DNA of 64,000 bases from assembly GCF_003062295.1 (NCBI RefSeq), contig NZ_PYCN01000009.1, positions 62,001 through 126,000 of the forward strand. Direction: 5' to 3'. The notes below the pieces were generated by a model. It saw only the letters and a list, made by a program, of their open reading frames with translations, had not been told where the DNA came from and ran no database searches. Below are positions 26,949 through 34,941 of the stretch, piece after piece. Position 1 is the first letter of the stretch. Each line of letters starts with the position of its first letter. This DNA comes from Bradyrhizobium algeriense (GTDB lineage: Bacteria > Pseudomonadota > Alphaproteobacteria > Rhizobiales > Xanthobacteraceae). Position numbers and translations under genes: made by a program.

Positions 26949-28331
26949 TCAGCACTTCGCCGGCGCCTTTGGTCCCGACGATCTTACCATTGTCCGCAAC
27001 GACCTGCCCCGGGCGATGGTCATCACCGGCCAGCCTACTACCTCAAATCCTTCCCACGGTGTATAATCAGAGCCGTGATGTAGATCGGACTGCCGGATCG
27101 TTTTCTTGAGCTTCGGGTCCCACAGGACGATGTCGGCGTCGAAGCCGACGCCAATCGAGCCCTTGCGTGGATAAAGGCCATAGATCCGCGCTTGATTGGT
27201 CGACGTCAGTTCCACAAATTTCTGAAGACTTATCCGTCCCTTCGACACCCCTTCCGAGAAGAAGATCGGCAGACGCGTTTCCACTCCGGGAATCCCGTTT
27301 GGCACCCAGCGAAACGAAGTGCGCGAGTTCGGCGTCAGCTTGCCCTTCGGATCGTCATACCGAAATGGACAATGATCGGATGAAAAGGTCTGAAAGACGC
27401 CCCCGGTGATACCTTCCCAGATCGCGTCCTGGCTCTCCTTGTCGCGCGGCGGCGGCGAGCACACATATTTCGCACCGCTCATGTCCATATTCAGGCCCTT
27501 CATATCGTCGGCGGTCAGGGTGATATATTGCGGGCAGGTCTCCGCGTGCACGGGCAAGCCCCGCTGCTGAGCCCAGCGTACCTGCTCCATAGCCTCCCTG
27601 CCCGACACGTGAACGATCATGATCGGGACGCCAACAATCTCGGCATGACTGATCGCGCGGTGCGTCGCTTCCCTTTCAACAATCTGAGGCCGCGAAGTTC
27701 CGTGAAAATATGGCGCGATATGCCCTTCACGTTCCAGTCTTTCGGTCAGGTGACGGATGGCATCGTACCCTTCACAATGCACCATTACGAGCGCCTGCTC
27801 GCGGCGGGCCACCTCGAAAACCTCGAGCAACTGCTTGTCGCTTAGAACAAGGTCTTCATAAGTCATGAAGACTTTGAAGGACGTGTAACCATCCTTGACG
27901 AGCGCCGGCAGTTCCTGACCGAGAACGACCGCCGTCGGGTCAGATATGATCAGATGAAACGATGTGTCGATGTAGCATTCGCCTTCGGCGAGTTTTCGGT
28001 ATTCCTCGACGCATGCGCGCAGCGATGAACCTTTGATTTGCAATGCGAATGGCAGGATCGTGGTATTGCCGCCGGCCGCGGCGGCGCGAGTAGCCGAGGC
28101 AAAATCGTCGGCCATCACGACGTCAGGGCCTGACGGTTGCGAAATGTGGACGTGGCTGTCGATGCCACCGGGCAAAGCCAGCAAGCCGGTTGCATCGATC
28201 TCCCGCGATGCCCCATCAATACGGTCGGCGATGCTTACGATGCGGCCATCACGAACGCCGATATCAGCCCGGAATTCGTCGCTGGCCGTTACGATAGTGC
28301 CGCCGCGGATGGCGAGGTCAAGCTGTACCAA
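26949..28331 (-). CDS. hydA: D-hydantoinase/dihydropyrimidinase-type amidohydrolase with a C-terminal frameshift
   Basis: The protein opens cyclic amides (hydantoins, dihydropyrimidines). Metal ligands are intact: H60/H62 (GIDSHVHISQ), carboxylated lysine K153 (SFKVFMTYE), H185, H241 (MIVHVSG) and D319 (SSDHCPF). The start is TTG with GGAGG eight bases upstream. After residue 442 the frame departs from the family. A one-base shift in the run of four Cs at 27007-27010 (plus strand) restores QVVADNGKIVGTKGAGEVL and a stop at 26923-26925. So the last 27 or so residues are replaced by 18 unrelated ones, by mutation or sequencing error. The catalytic core is complete. Confidence 0.9.
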   Translation of the reverse strand: MVQLDLAIRGGTIVTASDEFRADIGVRDGRIVSIADRIDGASREIDATGLLALPGGIDSHVHISQPSGPDVVMADDFASATRAAAAGGNTTILPFALQIKGSSLRACVEEYRKLAEGECYIDTSFHLIISDPTAVVLGQELPALVKDGYTSFKVFMTYEDLVLSDKQLLEVFEVARREQALVMVHCEGYDAIRHLTERLEREGHIAPYFHGTSRPQIVEREATHRAISHAEIVGVPIMIVHVSGREAMEQVRWAQQRGLPVHAETCPQYITLTADDMKGLNMDMSGAKYVCSPPPRDKESQDAIWEGITGGVFQTFSSDHCPFRYDDPKGKLTPNSRTSFRWVPNGIPGVETRLPIFFSEGVSKGRISLQKFVELTSTNQARIYGLYPRKGSIGVGFDADIVLWDPKLKKTIRQSDLHHGSDYTPWEGFEVVGWPVMTIARGRSLRTMVRSSGPKAPAKC

Positions 28332-28352
28332 GTGAAATGCCTCCGGTCGCTT

Positions 28353-29090
28353 CTAGGTGAATGGGGACTGAAACAGCCGTCCCCACCCTGACAATATTCT
28401 CGGGTCTGCATTGGCAAGCAACATCGTTCGCCACAGCGTGACTGCGACGGAATCGAGAATCAAGACATTCAGTTCACGCTCCAGGGCCTCCGTAATGGCA
28501 GCCCCGTCCATGTTCGTGCACAGGACGACGATCGCGTCGCAGCCCTCCGCAGCAACGGCACGGATCATGTCAGCTATCTCGGCAGGAGTTACCTCTCCGA
28601 ACGAGAAATTATCGCGCAGCCTGAGATGTCGCTCGGCATGACAGGCAATACCTTCACCCGCCCAAACCTTGCCGATGCGCAGTTGCACATCGTCGGTATA
28701 GGGCGTCACGAAGCCAACCCTTTGCGCGCCACTCGACCGCACCGCATCAATGCAGGCCAGTGTCGACGTCGTGGCAGGCTTTCCAGTACGCGCACCGATC
28801 GCTTCGCAAAGGCTCCGGTCGCGCTCGATTCCAACCCAGCTGGCCGAAGTGCCGTTCCAGGCCATGGCATCGACCTTGGCGTCGGCAAGCAAATCTGCCG
28901 CCGGCAACATCCTGGATGGATCGAACTGATCGAGCGCCTGGGCATCCAATGCGATCTCGGTCACCCGGAAGCGGGAGAAGTGCGCGCTGATCCCGGGGGC
29001 TCCAGCGAGCATGGCGCAGGTCACCGGTTCGAGAACCGAATTCGACGATGGCGTAAGCATCCCAAGGCGCGTTCGCATTGCATTCACCAT
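28353..29090 (-). CDS. Arylmalonate-decarboxylase/maleate-isomerase-like protein
   Basis: The 245-residue protein belongs to the Asp/Glu racemase superfamily. Only the second catalytic cysteine is present (VVLCTNMDG, C191). The first position is glycine in NGTSAS (G80-T81-S82), and a tyrosine occurs in TPYTDDVQ (Y131). The GTS, Tyr, single Cys and GWGRLF ending match the pattern known for arylmalonate decarboxylase (Gly74/Thr75/Ser76, Tyr126, Cys188). The frame extends upstream over the ATPase gene; the ATG at 29090 (or 29078) begins the conserved fold. It lies 21 bases before the hydantoinase gene and may act on an acid made in that pathway. Confidence 0.8.
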   Translation of the reverse strand: MVNAMRTRLGMLTPSSNSVLEPVTCAMLAGAPGISAHFSRFRVTEIALDAQALDQFDPSRMLPAADLLADAKVDAMAWNGTSASWVGIERDRSLCEAIGARTGKPATTSTLACIDAVRSSGAQRVGFVTPYTDDVQLRIGKVWAGEGIACHAERHLRLRDNFSFGEVTPAEIADMIRAVAAEGCDAIVVLCTNMDGAAITEALERELNVLILDSVAVTLWRTMLLANADPRILSGWGRLFQSPFT

Positions 29091-29193
29091 CGGTCCATGT
29101 TGTGGCCGACCATGGCGATCAACGCAATGCCGTGCCCAAGAAGGCTTCCCGGTAAATCCCAGGCCGGGAGATTTGGCGCGATCACCTCTATGG

Positions 29194-29970
29194 CTAGGCC
29201 ACATGAGCACCGCGCGTCGATTCCTCGCGGATAAGCGCGAGGACGCGGCGCTTGGCGTCGTTGAATTCGGGGCTAGTGATGTCGCGTGGCCGCGGCAGGT
29301 CGAAGGTGACGGATTCACGAATGCGACCCGGCCTTCGGGTCATGACGACGATCTTGTTGCCCAGCACGAGCGCCTCATCGACGCTATGCGTGACGAACAC
29401 AATCGTGCAGCGGTGCTTCTGCCAGATCGCCACGAGTTCTTCCTGCATTTCGAGCTTGGTCTGCGCATCGAGCGCGGCAAACGGCTCATCCATCAAGATA
29501 ACGCGCGGGTTCATCAAAAGCGCGCGTGCGATGCCGACGCGCTGGTTCATACCGCCCGACAATTCGGCGGGATGGTGATGCTCAAATCCCGTCAAGCCGA
29601 CGAGATCGATAAACTCCATGGCCCTCCGCTGGCGCTCCTGCTTCGCAACGCCTTTGAGCTTCAGAGAGAAGGCAACATTGTCGATCGCGGTCAGCCAGGG
29701 CATTAACGTCGGCTGCTGGAAGACCACGCCACGATCAGAACCCGGTCTTTCAACGATCCTGCCGTCGACCAGAGCTTGTCCGGAAGTCGAATTTTCGAAC
29801 CCGGCGATGATGTTGAGCAAGGTCGACTTGCCGCAACCCGACGGGCCCAGCAGGCAAACGAAATCGTTCGCATCGATGTCGAGGTCGATATTGTCCAGCG
29901 TCAGAAGTTCGCGACCGCGCTTGGGGTCGGCAAATATCTTGACGACATTGCGAAGTTCAATCGCAGCCAT
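29194..29970 (-). CDS. ABC transporter ATP-binding protein, NitT/TauT type
   Basis: The 258-residue ATPase starts MAAIELRNVVKIF at 29970, where its ATG shares one base with the permease stop (TGATG). It has Walker A (GPSGCGKST), signature LSGGMNQRVGIARAL, Walker B (VILMDEPFAALD) and the switch histidine in VFVTHSVDEAL. It energises the importer made with the two upstream genes. The hydantoinase, fusion UraD-UraH and racemase-like genes in the same operon suggest a ureide, hydantoin or pyrimidine-like substrate. Confidence 0.92.
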   Translation of the reverse strand: MAAIELRNVVKIFADPKRGRELLTLDNIDLDIDANDFVCLLGPSGCGKSTLLNIIAGFENSTSGQALVDGRIVERPGSDRGVVFQQPTLMPWLTAIDNVAFSLKLKGVAKQERQRRAMEFIDLVGLTGFEHHHPAELSGGMNQRVGIARALLMNPRVILMDEPFAALDAQTKLEMQEELVAIWQKHRCTIVFVTHSVDEALVLGNKIVVMTRRPGRIRESVTFDLPRPRDITSPEFNDAKRRVLALIREESTRGAHVA

Positions 29971-30821
29971 CAGCCGGCCCTCCCCTGCACGGTCGTTGCG
30001 CTCTGCCAGTGAAGCACGCGCGCCATGATGGCCTTGAGACCGAGGTCGGACAGATATCCGAGCAGGCCGATCGAGATCATGGCGGCAAGGACCAGATCGT
30101 AGCGAAGAAAGTAATAGGAATCCCATAGCACGTAGCCGAGGCCGCTCTTGACCGCGACCATCTCGGCCGTGACGGTCAGCATCCAGGCCGAGCCGATCGC
30201 GATACGCAGACCGGAGAAAATCGAAGGCAGCGCCGCGGGAAAGACAATGCCGGCCAGCAACTGCCGCTCGGTAGCGCCCATCATTGCGGCGGCGCGCACG
30301 AGATTGTGGTCGACCGTTTTCACGCCATGGATCGTGTTCATGAGGACCGGAAAGAACGCGCCGAGAAAGACCAGGAATATCGCCGGCTTGTCGGCGATAC
30401 CAAACCAGATGATGGCCAGTGGTATCCAGGAGACGGGTGGAATGGGCCGCAACATCTGCAACGTCGGTTCAAGGGCCTTTTCAAAGAGACGGGACCAGCC
30501 GATGGCGACGCCAGCCAGGATGCCCAATACGCTCGCCAGAGCGAAGCCACCGAAAACGCGCAGGCCGCTGGCCCAGGCGTCGCGTATCCAGTGACCGGAA
30601 TAGGTCTGCGTTGTCTCGTCGAAACCGAAAACCCAGTCGCCCAGCGCGTGCAGCACCGCGCTTGGCGCAGGCAGCAGCGCCGGAGGCAGATAGCCGGATC
30701 GGGCGAAAGCTTCCCAGCCTGCGATCAGGAGCGCGGGAACGACGAAGCGCTCCAAGGCTTGAGATGCGCGAACCGTGCGCGCAACCGGTTTTGCCGGTGA
30801 AATCTCAATAACCGAGGTCAT
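29970..30821 (-). CDS. ABC transporter permease, NitT/TauT type
   Basis: The 283-residue membrane protein starts MTSVIEISPAKP at 30821, overlapping the binding-protein gene by 17 bases; an in-frame extension to 30890 lacks support. It has about six hydrophobic segments and the coupling loop RAAAMMGATERQLLAGIVFPAALPSIFSG that meets the ATPase. The motif PISWIPLAI-like PVSWIPLAIIWFGIADKPAIFL is typical of SsuC/TauC permeases. It is the membrane channel of the importer in the hydantoin cluster. Confidence 0.9.
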   Translation of the reverse strand: MTSVIEISPAKPVARTVRASQALERFVVPALLIAGWEAFARSGYLPPALLPAPSAVLHALGDWVFGFDETTQTYSGHWIRDAWASGLRVFGGFALASVLGILAGVAIGWSRLFEKALEPTLQMLRPIPPVSWIPLAIIWFGIADKPAIFLVFLGAFFPVLMNTIHGVKTVDHNLVRAAAMMGATERQLLAGIVFPAALPSIFSGLRIAIGSAWMLTVTAEMVAVKSGLGYVLWDSYYFLRYDLVLAAMISIGLLGYLSDLGLKAIMARVLHWQSATTVQGRAG

Positions 30822-31812
30822 TTTTCGCCTTGCCGGTCGCCTGCTCCAGGAACGAATAGTCCATGTTCTTTTCCGCTTCAGCGGAAACATCCTTCGAGAT
30901 GTACTTGAGGTCGCGCATCATGGTCGCGATGGCGAGCGTTTGCGGACGGTGAATAGCCGCATCCGGCGACGCGTTTTTCAGTGCCTCCATGGCAACGGTC
31001 TTGTCGAGCCCGGTCAGCTTGTTGATGACGTCGATCCAGGGACCATTTTCGACTGACAGTTTGTCATTGAGCGCGACAACGGCGCCGACCACGCCCTGGA
31101 CGCCGGCACGCTGGCTCGCGACGACGTCCGAACGGGTGACGATCAGGTTCGTGAGGTTGCCGGCCGCCTGGTCATAGGGGAAAACGAAATGCTTGCCGGC
31201 CCCGGCAAGCCTGATCTGCGAGGCGAACGGCTCCACGGAGCAGACCATGTCGATTTCCCCGCGCTGCAGGGCGGCGAAATGATCGGCAGGGTTCGGAATA
31301 TTGACGAATTGAATGTCCTTGTTGGGATCGACACCTTGTTTGAGGAATGCGCCGCGCATGTGAATGTCCTGCGCGTTACCTCGGGAGGCTGCAATTTTCA
31401 GGGGCTGTCCGTCGGACTTTGCTTTTGCGACGATGCTCTTGAAGGCGACCCAATCCTCGCCCGCCAGCGCGAGCTTGTTGGATGAGAGGCACTCCGAACC
31501 GCCATTGATCTGGCCGGAGACCGCGACGACGTCGAAGCCTTTGTCGAGCGCCGTCACATAGTGAAGGTAAGTCACCTGTGCGACGTCGATACTCTTCGAC
31601 ACCAGTGCAGTCAGAACGTCATTGCCGGAATTGAACCCGGTGGCCTCGATCTCGACGCCCTTGGCGAGGCCAGGGGTCAGCGACATCGGTAAACAGTGCG
31701 CGCACTTCGCAAAACCGAGTTTGATCTTCGGCGTTTGCGCGGCGGCAAACATCGTTCCCGCCAGCGTCACTGCGATCAGAAGAAAGGCTCGGTGGAAAGG
31801 CTTCGCCATCAT
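30805..31812 (-). CDS. Substrate-binding protein of NitT/TauT-type ABC importer
   Basis: The 335-residue protein starts at an ATG-ATG pair (31812/31809) with GGAG just upstream; the frame is open further but the extra residues are not protein-like. A Sec signal (FLLIAVTLAGTMFAAAQ) is followed by KIKLGFAKCAHCLPMSLTP. The cysteine pair C37-x2-C40 near the mature N-terminus is unusual for this group. It also has DVAQVTYLHYVTALDKGFDVVAV and the GSECLSSNK region. It is first in an operon continuing to 25997 and diverges from a GntR gene. Confidence 0.9.
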   Translation of the reverse strand: MMAKPFHRAFLLIAVTLAGTMFAAAQTPKIKLGFAKCAHCLPMSLTPGLAKGVEIEATGFNSGNDVLTALVSKSIDVAQVTYLHYVTALDKGFDVVAVSGQINGGSECLSSNKLALAGEDWVAFKSIVAKAKSDGQPLKIAASRGNAQDIHMRGAFLKQGVDPNKDIQFVNIPNPADHFAALQRGEIDMVCSVEPFASQIRLAGAGKHFVFPYDQAAGNLTNLIVTRSDVVASQRAGVQGVVGAVVALNDKLSVENGPWIDVINKLTGLDKTVAMEALKNASPDAAIHRPQTLAIATMMRDLKYISKDVSAEAEKNMDYSFLEQATGKAKNDLGY

Positions 31813-31897
31813 TGCGCTCCGTTGGTGGCGCCTGCGACGCCGCGATTTGCGATCATCCTTCCGTGCGTACGCCAGTGCAATGGTGATTTTGCACACT

Positions 31898-31919
31898 GCA
31901 TACAATTTATTCGATATGC
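31898..31919. promoter_or_regulatory. Inverted repeat GCATA-N12-TATGC in divergent gap, candidate GntR operator
   Basis: The 147-base gap between the importer operon and the GntR gene is AT-rich around 31898-31940. It contains GCATA and TATGC as a dyad with 12 bases between them. The position between divergent start sites fits an operator for the adjacent GntR protein. The short arms make this tentative. Confidence 0.4.
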
Positions 31920-31959
31920 TATTGTTTTCATCTATATACGCCGATACTTTGGGCAGGAC

Positions 31960-32715
31960 ATGAGCCCCAAAACGGCTAATCTCGAATTCAATGAGGCGGG
32001 ACACGTGCGGAAAAAATCGGACGTCGGTACGGGTCGAAAGACAGTCAAGCTCAAGCGGACAGGCCTGCATGAGCGCGCCGCGGCGCGGATGCGCGACATG
32101 ATCATCCGCGGAGAATTGGAGCCCGGATCGTCGATGCAGGAAACCAGGCTGTCAGAGGCGCTTGGCGTTTCCCGAACGCCGTTGCGTGAAGCCATGAAGC
32201 TGTTGGCCGCCGAAGGACTGGTGGAATTAAGACCGAACCGCAGCCCGCGGATCGCCGAGATCGAGAGAGATCGCATACTCGAGCTGTTCGAAGCGCTCGC
32301 CGGCATCGAGCGGCTCGCGGCTGAACTTGCGGCCCAACGTGCCACCGAGCGCGACTTGCAACGTCTGCGCCTCCTGCAGACGCGCATGGAGAACTATCAC
32401 CGGGATGGCAAGCTCGACGATTATTTCGCCATCAATGGCGAGATACACGGCCTGATCGTTCGTGCGGCACGGAATGCGCCGCTGCGCGAGGCGCACGAGA
32501 CATTGCTGTCGAGGGCAGAGCGCGCCCGCTATCTAGCGCTCGGTGCGGAGCGGCGCTGGAGCAATTCCGTTGAGGAACATGCGGCCATTCTTGCGGCACT
32601 CGAGGCTCGCGATGGCGAAGCGGCAGGGCGCCTCCTCTCGGCGCATGTGCAACGCACTGGCACGGCGCTATTGGAGGTTCTGCCCAAAACCCCGATCAGC
32701 AGACCGGCGGCCTGA
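31960..32715 (+). CDS. GntR-family (FadR/FCD-type) transcriptional regulator
   Basis: The 251-residue protein starts at the ATG at 31960 and has a basic N-terminal tail of about 35 residues. The GntR winged helix follows (RAAARMRDMIIRGELEPGSS, ETRLSEALGVSRTPLREAMK, LAAEGLVELRPNRS), then an FCD effector domain from about 105. Conserved FCD histidine positions include NGEIHGLIV, VEEHAAIL and LSAHVQRTG, which commonly bind a metal and a carboxylate ligand. Upstream open codons lie within the divergent gap and are unlikely to be used. It probably represses both the importer/hydantoinase operon and its own gene pair. Confidence 0.92.
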   Translation: MSPKTANLEFNEAGHVRKKSDVGTGRKTVKLKRTGLHERAAARMRDMIIRGELEPGSSMQETRLSEALGVSRTPLREAMKLLAAEGLVELRPNRSPRIAEIERDRILELFEALAGIERLAAELAAQRATERDLQRLRLLQTRMENYHRDGKLDDYFAINGEIHGLIVRAARNAPLREAHETLLSRAERARYLALGAERRWSNSVEEHAAILAALEARDGEAAGRLLSAHVQRTGTALLEVLPKTPISRPAA

Positions 32716-32717
32716 CG

Positions 32718-33467
32718 ATGAATATCCTGCTGCTTAATCCGAACACACGCGCAGATATCACCGACCTCATGCTGAAGGTTGGACAGCGTGCCGCTGCACC
32801 GGGAACATCGTTGATACCTCTCACCGCGCCGCGCGGCGTGCCCTACATATCGACGCGCGCCGAAGCTCAGATCGGTGGCGCCGTAGCGCTGGAAATGCTC
32901 GCGGAACGACACCGGGAATTTGACGGTGCGATCATCGCGGCCTTCGGCGACCCCGGACTGTTTGCAGCCAGGGAACTGTTCGACATTCCCGTCGTCGGCA
33001 TGGCCGAGGCCGCGATGCTCACGGCATGCATGGCTGGGCGTCGATTTGGCCTTGTGACATTCGCCCGGGCGCTGGGCCCCTGGTTCGAGGAATGCGTTCG
33101 TTCCCACGGGCTCTGGGAACGATGTGCGGGCATCCGCATGCTCGATGACCCGTTCCGTGAGATCGCCGAGGTGGGGGCCGAAAAGGAAGACCTTCTGGTC
33201 GAACTCGCGAAGCGCGCCGTGGAGGAGGATGAAGCCGACGTCCTTATCCTAGCCGGCGCGCCCTTGTCGGGACTGGCCGAGCGGGTCGCCGATCGAATTC
33301 CGGTGCCTGTCATCGATCAGGTCGTTGCAGCTGTGAAACAGGTCGAAGCCCTGCACGCGCTCCGGCTGCGAAAAGCGAGCGCGGGGACATTTCGCCGGCC
33401 CGACGCGAAACCGTCGAGCGGCCTCGCAACTCCGCTCGCCGCCCGCCTCGAACATCGCGACACTTGA
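32718..33467 (+). CDS. Asp/Glu/hydantoin racemase family protein lacking both catalytic cysteines
   Basis: The 249-residue protein has the fold pattern of hydantoin/allantoin racemases: MNILLLNPNT, GAIIAAFGDPGL, PVVGMAEAAMLTACMAGRRFGLVTF and a second lobe ending ADVLILAGAPLSGLA. In active racemases a cysteine precedes the F/W-x-DPG segment and another lies in a GCAGM motif. Here the positions are alanine (A75 and A181). It may use other chemistry or act as a binding protein. It starts two bases after the GntR stop, so the two are co-transcribed, and it abuts the convergent amidase gene with no spacer. Confidence 0.88.
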   Translation: MNILLLNPNTRADITDLMLKVGQRAAAPGTSLIPLTAPRGVPYISTRAEAQIGGAVALEMLAERHREFDGAIIAAFGDPGLFAARELFDIPVVGMAEAAMLTACMAGRRFGLVTFARALGPWFEECVRSHGLWERCAGIRMLDDPFREIAEVGAEKEDLLVELAKRAVEEDEADVLILAGAPLSGLAERVADRIPVPVIDQVVAAVKQVEALHALRLRKASAGTFRRPDAKPSSGLATPLAARLEHRDT

Positions 33468-34856
33468 TCAGATGGGTGGCGGACGATGACAAAAGCCCAA
33501 TTGCTCTTCGATCCGACGGCCGAATGCGAACAATTTGGACTCCTCCCCCGGGGCGGCAATGATCTGAACGCCGAACGGCTTCTGATCCGGGTGTCTCGGC
33601 GTCGGCAAGGTCAGCACCGGGAAGCCGACCAGCGAGACGATGAAGGTGACGGCGAGATAGTCGATCGGCGTTTCGAGGCGCATATCGTCGATCAGCATCA
33701 CATCGCTCTCGTCGTTCTTCCAAGGAAGAACCGATGCCGCGGGCACGACAAGGAAGTCCTTGCGGGAAAACAAGCCGCGAAAACTGCGGAAGACCACCGT
33801 GCGCCGCCGCTCGGCGGCGAGATAATCCTGCGCCGTGAGTTGGGCGCCCGCCTCGATGTTCCAAATGACAGTCGGCGTGAGTTCGGCCCGCCGGTCGCGC
33901 AGCAGTGTGCCATAGCTGTCAGCAACATGGGCGGCCCGCAGCGTACGGAAAGCTTCGATGGCGCCCCCACAGTCGGGAGAGACCTCTTCGACATCGGCGA
34001 TCTGCGACAGCGCATCGCAAGCCACAGCAAAGCGCGAGCGAACTTCCTTCGCAATCGGTGCGACTCCGAAATCAGCCGTGACCGCGAGCTGCGGCCGTCC
34101 CGCGTCAGACCCAATGTGAGGCTCAGTGCCGATCGACAGCGGGTCACGAACATCGGGGCCAACGCAGGCGGAGAGCGCAAGTTCGAGATCGTCAACGCTG
34201 CGCGCCAGAAGACCGTGCGTAGCGAGCATGTCCCAGCCAAGGGCGCGCGCAGGAACCGGTATCCGGCCGGGTGTCGGGCGGATCGAGGCCACATCGCAGA
34301 AACTTGCCGGCGTTCTCACGGAGCCGCCGAAATCGGTGCCGTGAGCGAGAGGAACCATTCCCGTTGCGACAGCGACAGCAGAACCGCCCGAAGAGCCACC
34401 GGAAGTCAACGCGAGGTCGAAGGGATTCCGCGTTGGCCCGCGCAGCCGATTTGTGCAGACCGCGCCAAAGCCGAACTCCGGCGTGTTGGTCTTGCCGATA
34501 ATCACAGCGCCTGCCTGTCGAAGCCTCGCGACCACAAGCTCGTCTTGCTCGGGGACATTGTGTTGGAACAGCAGCGATCCACACGTCGTGCGCAATCCCC
34601 TGGTATTCGTCAGATCCTTCACGGCGATTGGCAGACCATGCAGGGGGCCCATCGGCGCGCCTGCCGCGTCGCATGCATCGGCCTGACGGCGCGCACCGTC
34701 GGCATCGACCGTAATGAAGGCCGAAAGCTGGGCGTCGCGCGCGGTAATGCGCGCGAGATGGGCCTCCAGCACAGCACGCGCGGAGATCTCACGCCGTGTC
34801 AAAGCCTTGGCCAGAGCAGCGGCCGTCAATTCGCAAGGATTGGCTTCAATTGTCAT
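33468..34856 (-). CDS. Amidase signature family amidohydrolase
   Basis: The 462-residue protein has the Ser-cisSer-Lys triad of amidase-signature enzymes: K80 (PIAVKDLTN), the cis-serine in TSGGSSGGSA (S155) and the nucleophile S179 in GTDFGGSVRTPA. The ATG at 34856 begins the conserved fold; an open extension to 34988 overlaps the divergent ABC gene and is unlikely. It hydrolyses an amide, or a carbamate-type bond, in the cytoplasm. It diverges from a PotABCD-like importer by 85 bases, suggesting joint regulation and a role in using the imported amide or amine. Confidence 0.9.
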   Translation of the reverse strand: MTIEANPCELTAAALAKALTRREISARAVLEAHLARITARDAQLSAFITVDADGARRQADACDAAGAPMGPLHGLPIAVKDLTNTRGLRTTCGSLLFQHNVPEQDELVVARLRQAGAVIIGKTNTPEFGFGAVCTNRLRGPTRNPFDLALTSGGSSGGSAVAVATGMVPLAHGTDFGGSVRTPASFCDVASIRPTPGRIPVPARALGWDMLATHGLLARSVDDLELALSACVGPDVRDPLSIGTEPHIGSDAGRPQLAVTADFGVAPIAKEVRSRFAVACDALSQIADVEEVSPDCGGAIEAFRTLRAAHVADSYGTLLRDRRAELTPTVIWNIEAGAQLTAQDYLAAERRRTVVFRSFRGLFSRKDFLVVPAASVLPWKNDESDVMLIDDMRLETPIDYLAVTFIVSLVGFPVLTLPTPRHPDQKPFGVQIIAAPGEESKLFAFGRRIEEQLGFCHRPPPI

Positions 34857-34941
34857 GGCGCAAGAATGCACGAACTCCGCGGAAATGACGATAGCGCAGG
34901 CATGGGATTTGCTTTCCCACCAATGTCGGGAGGAATGCCCC

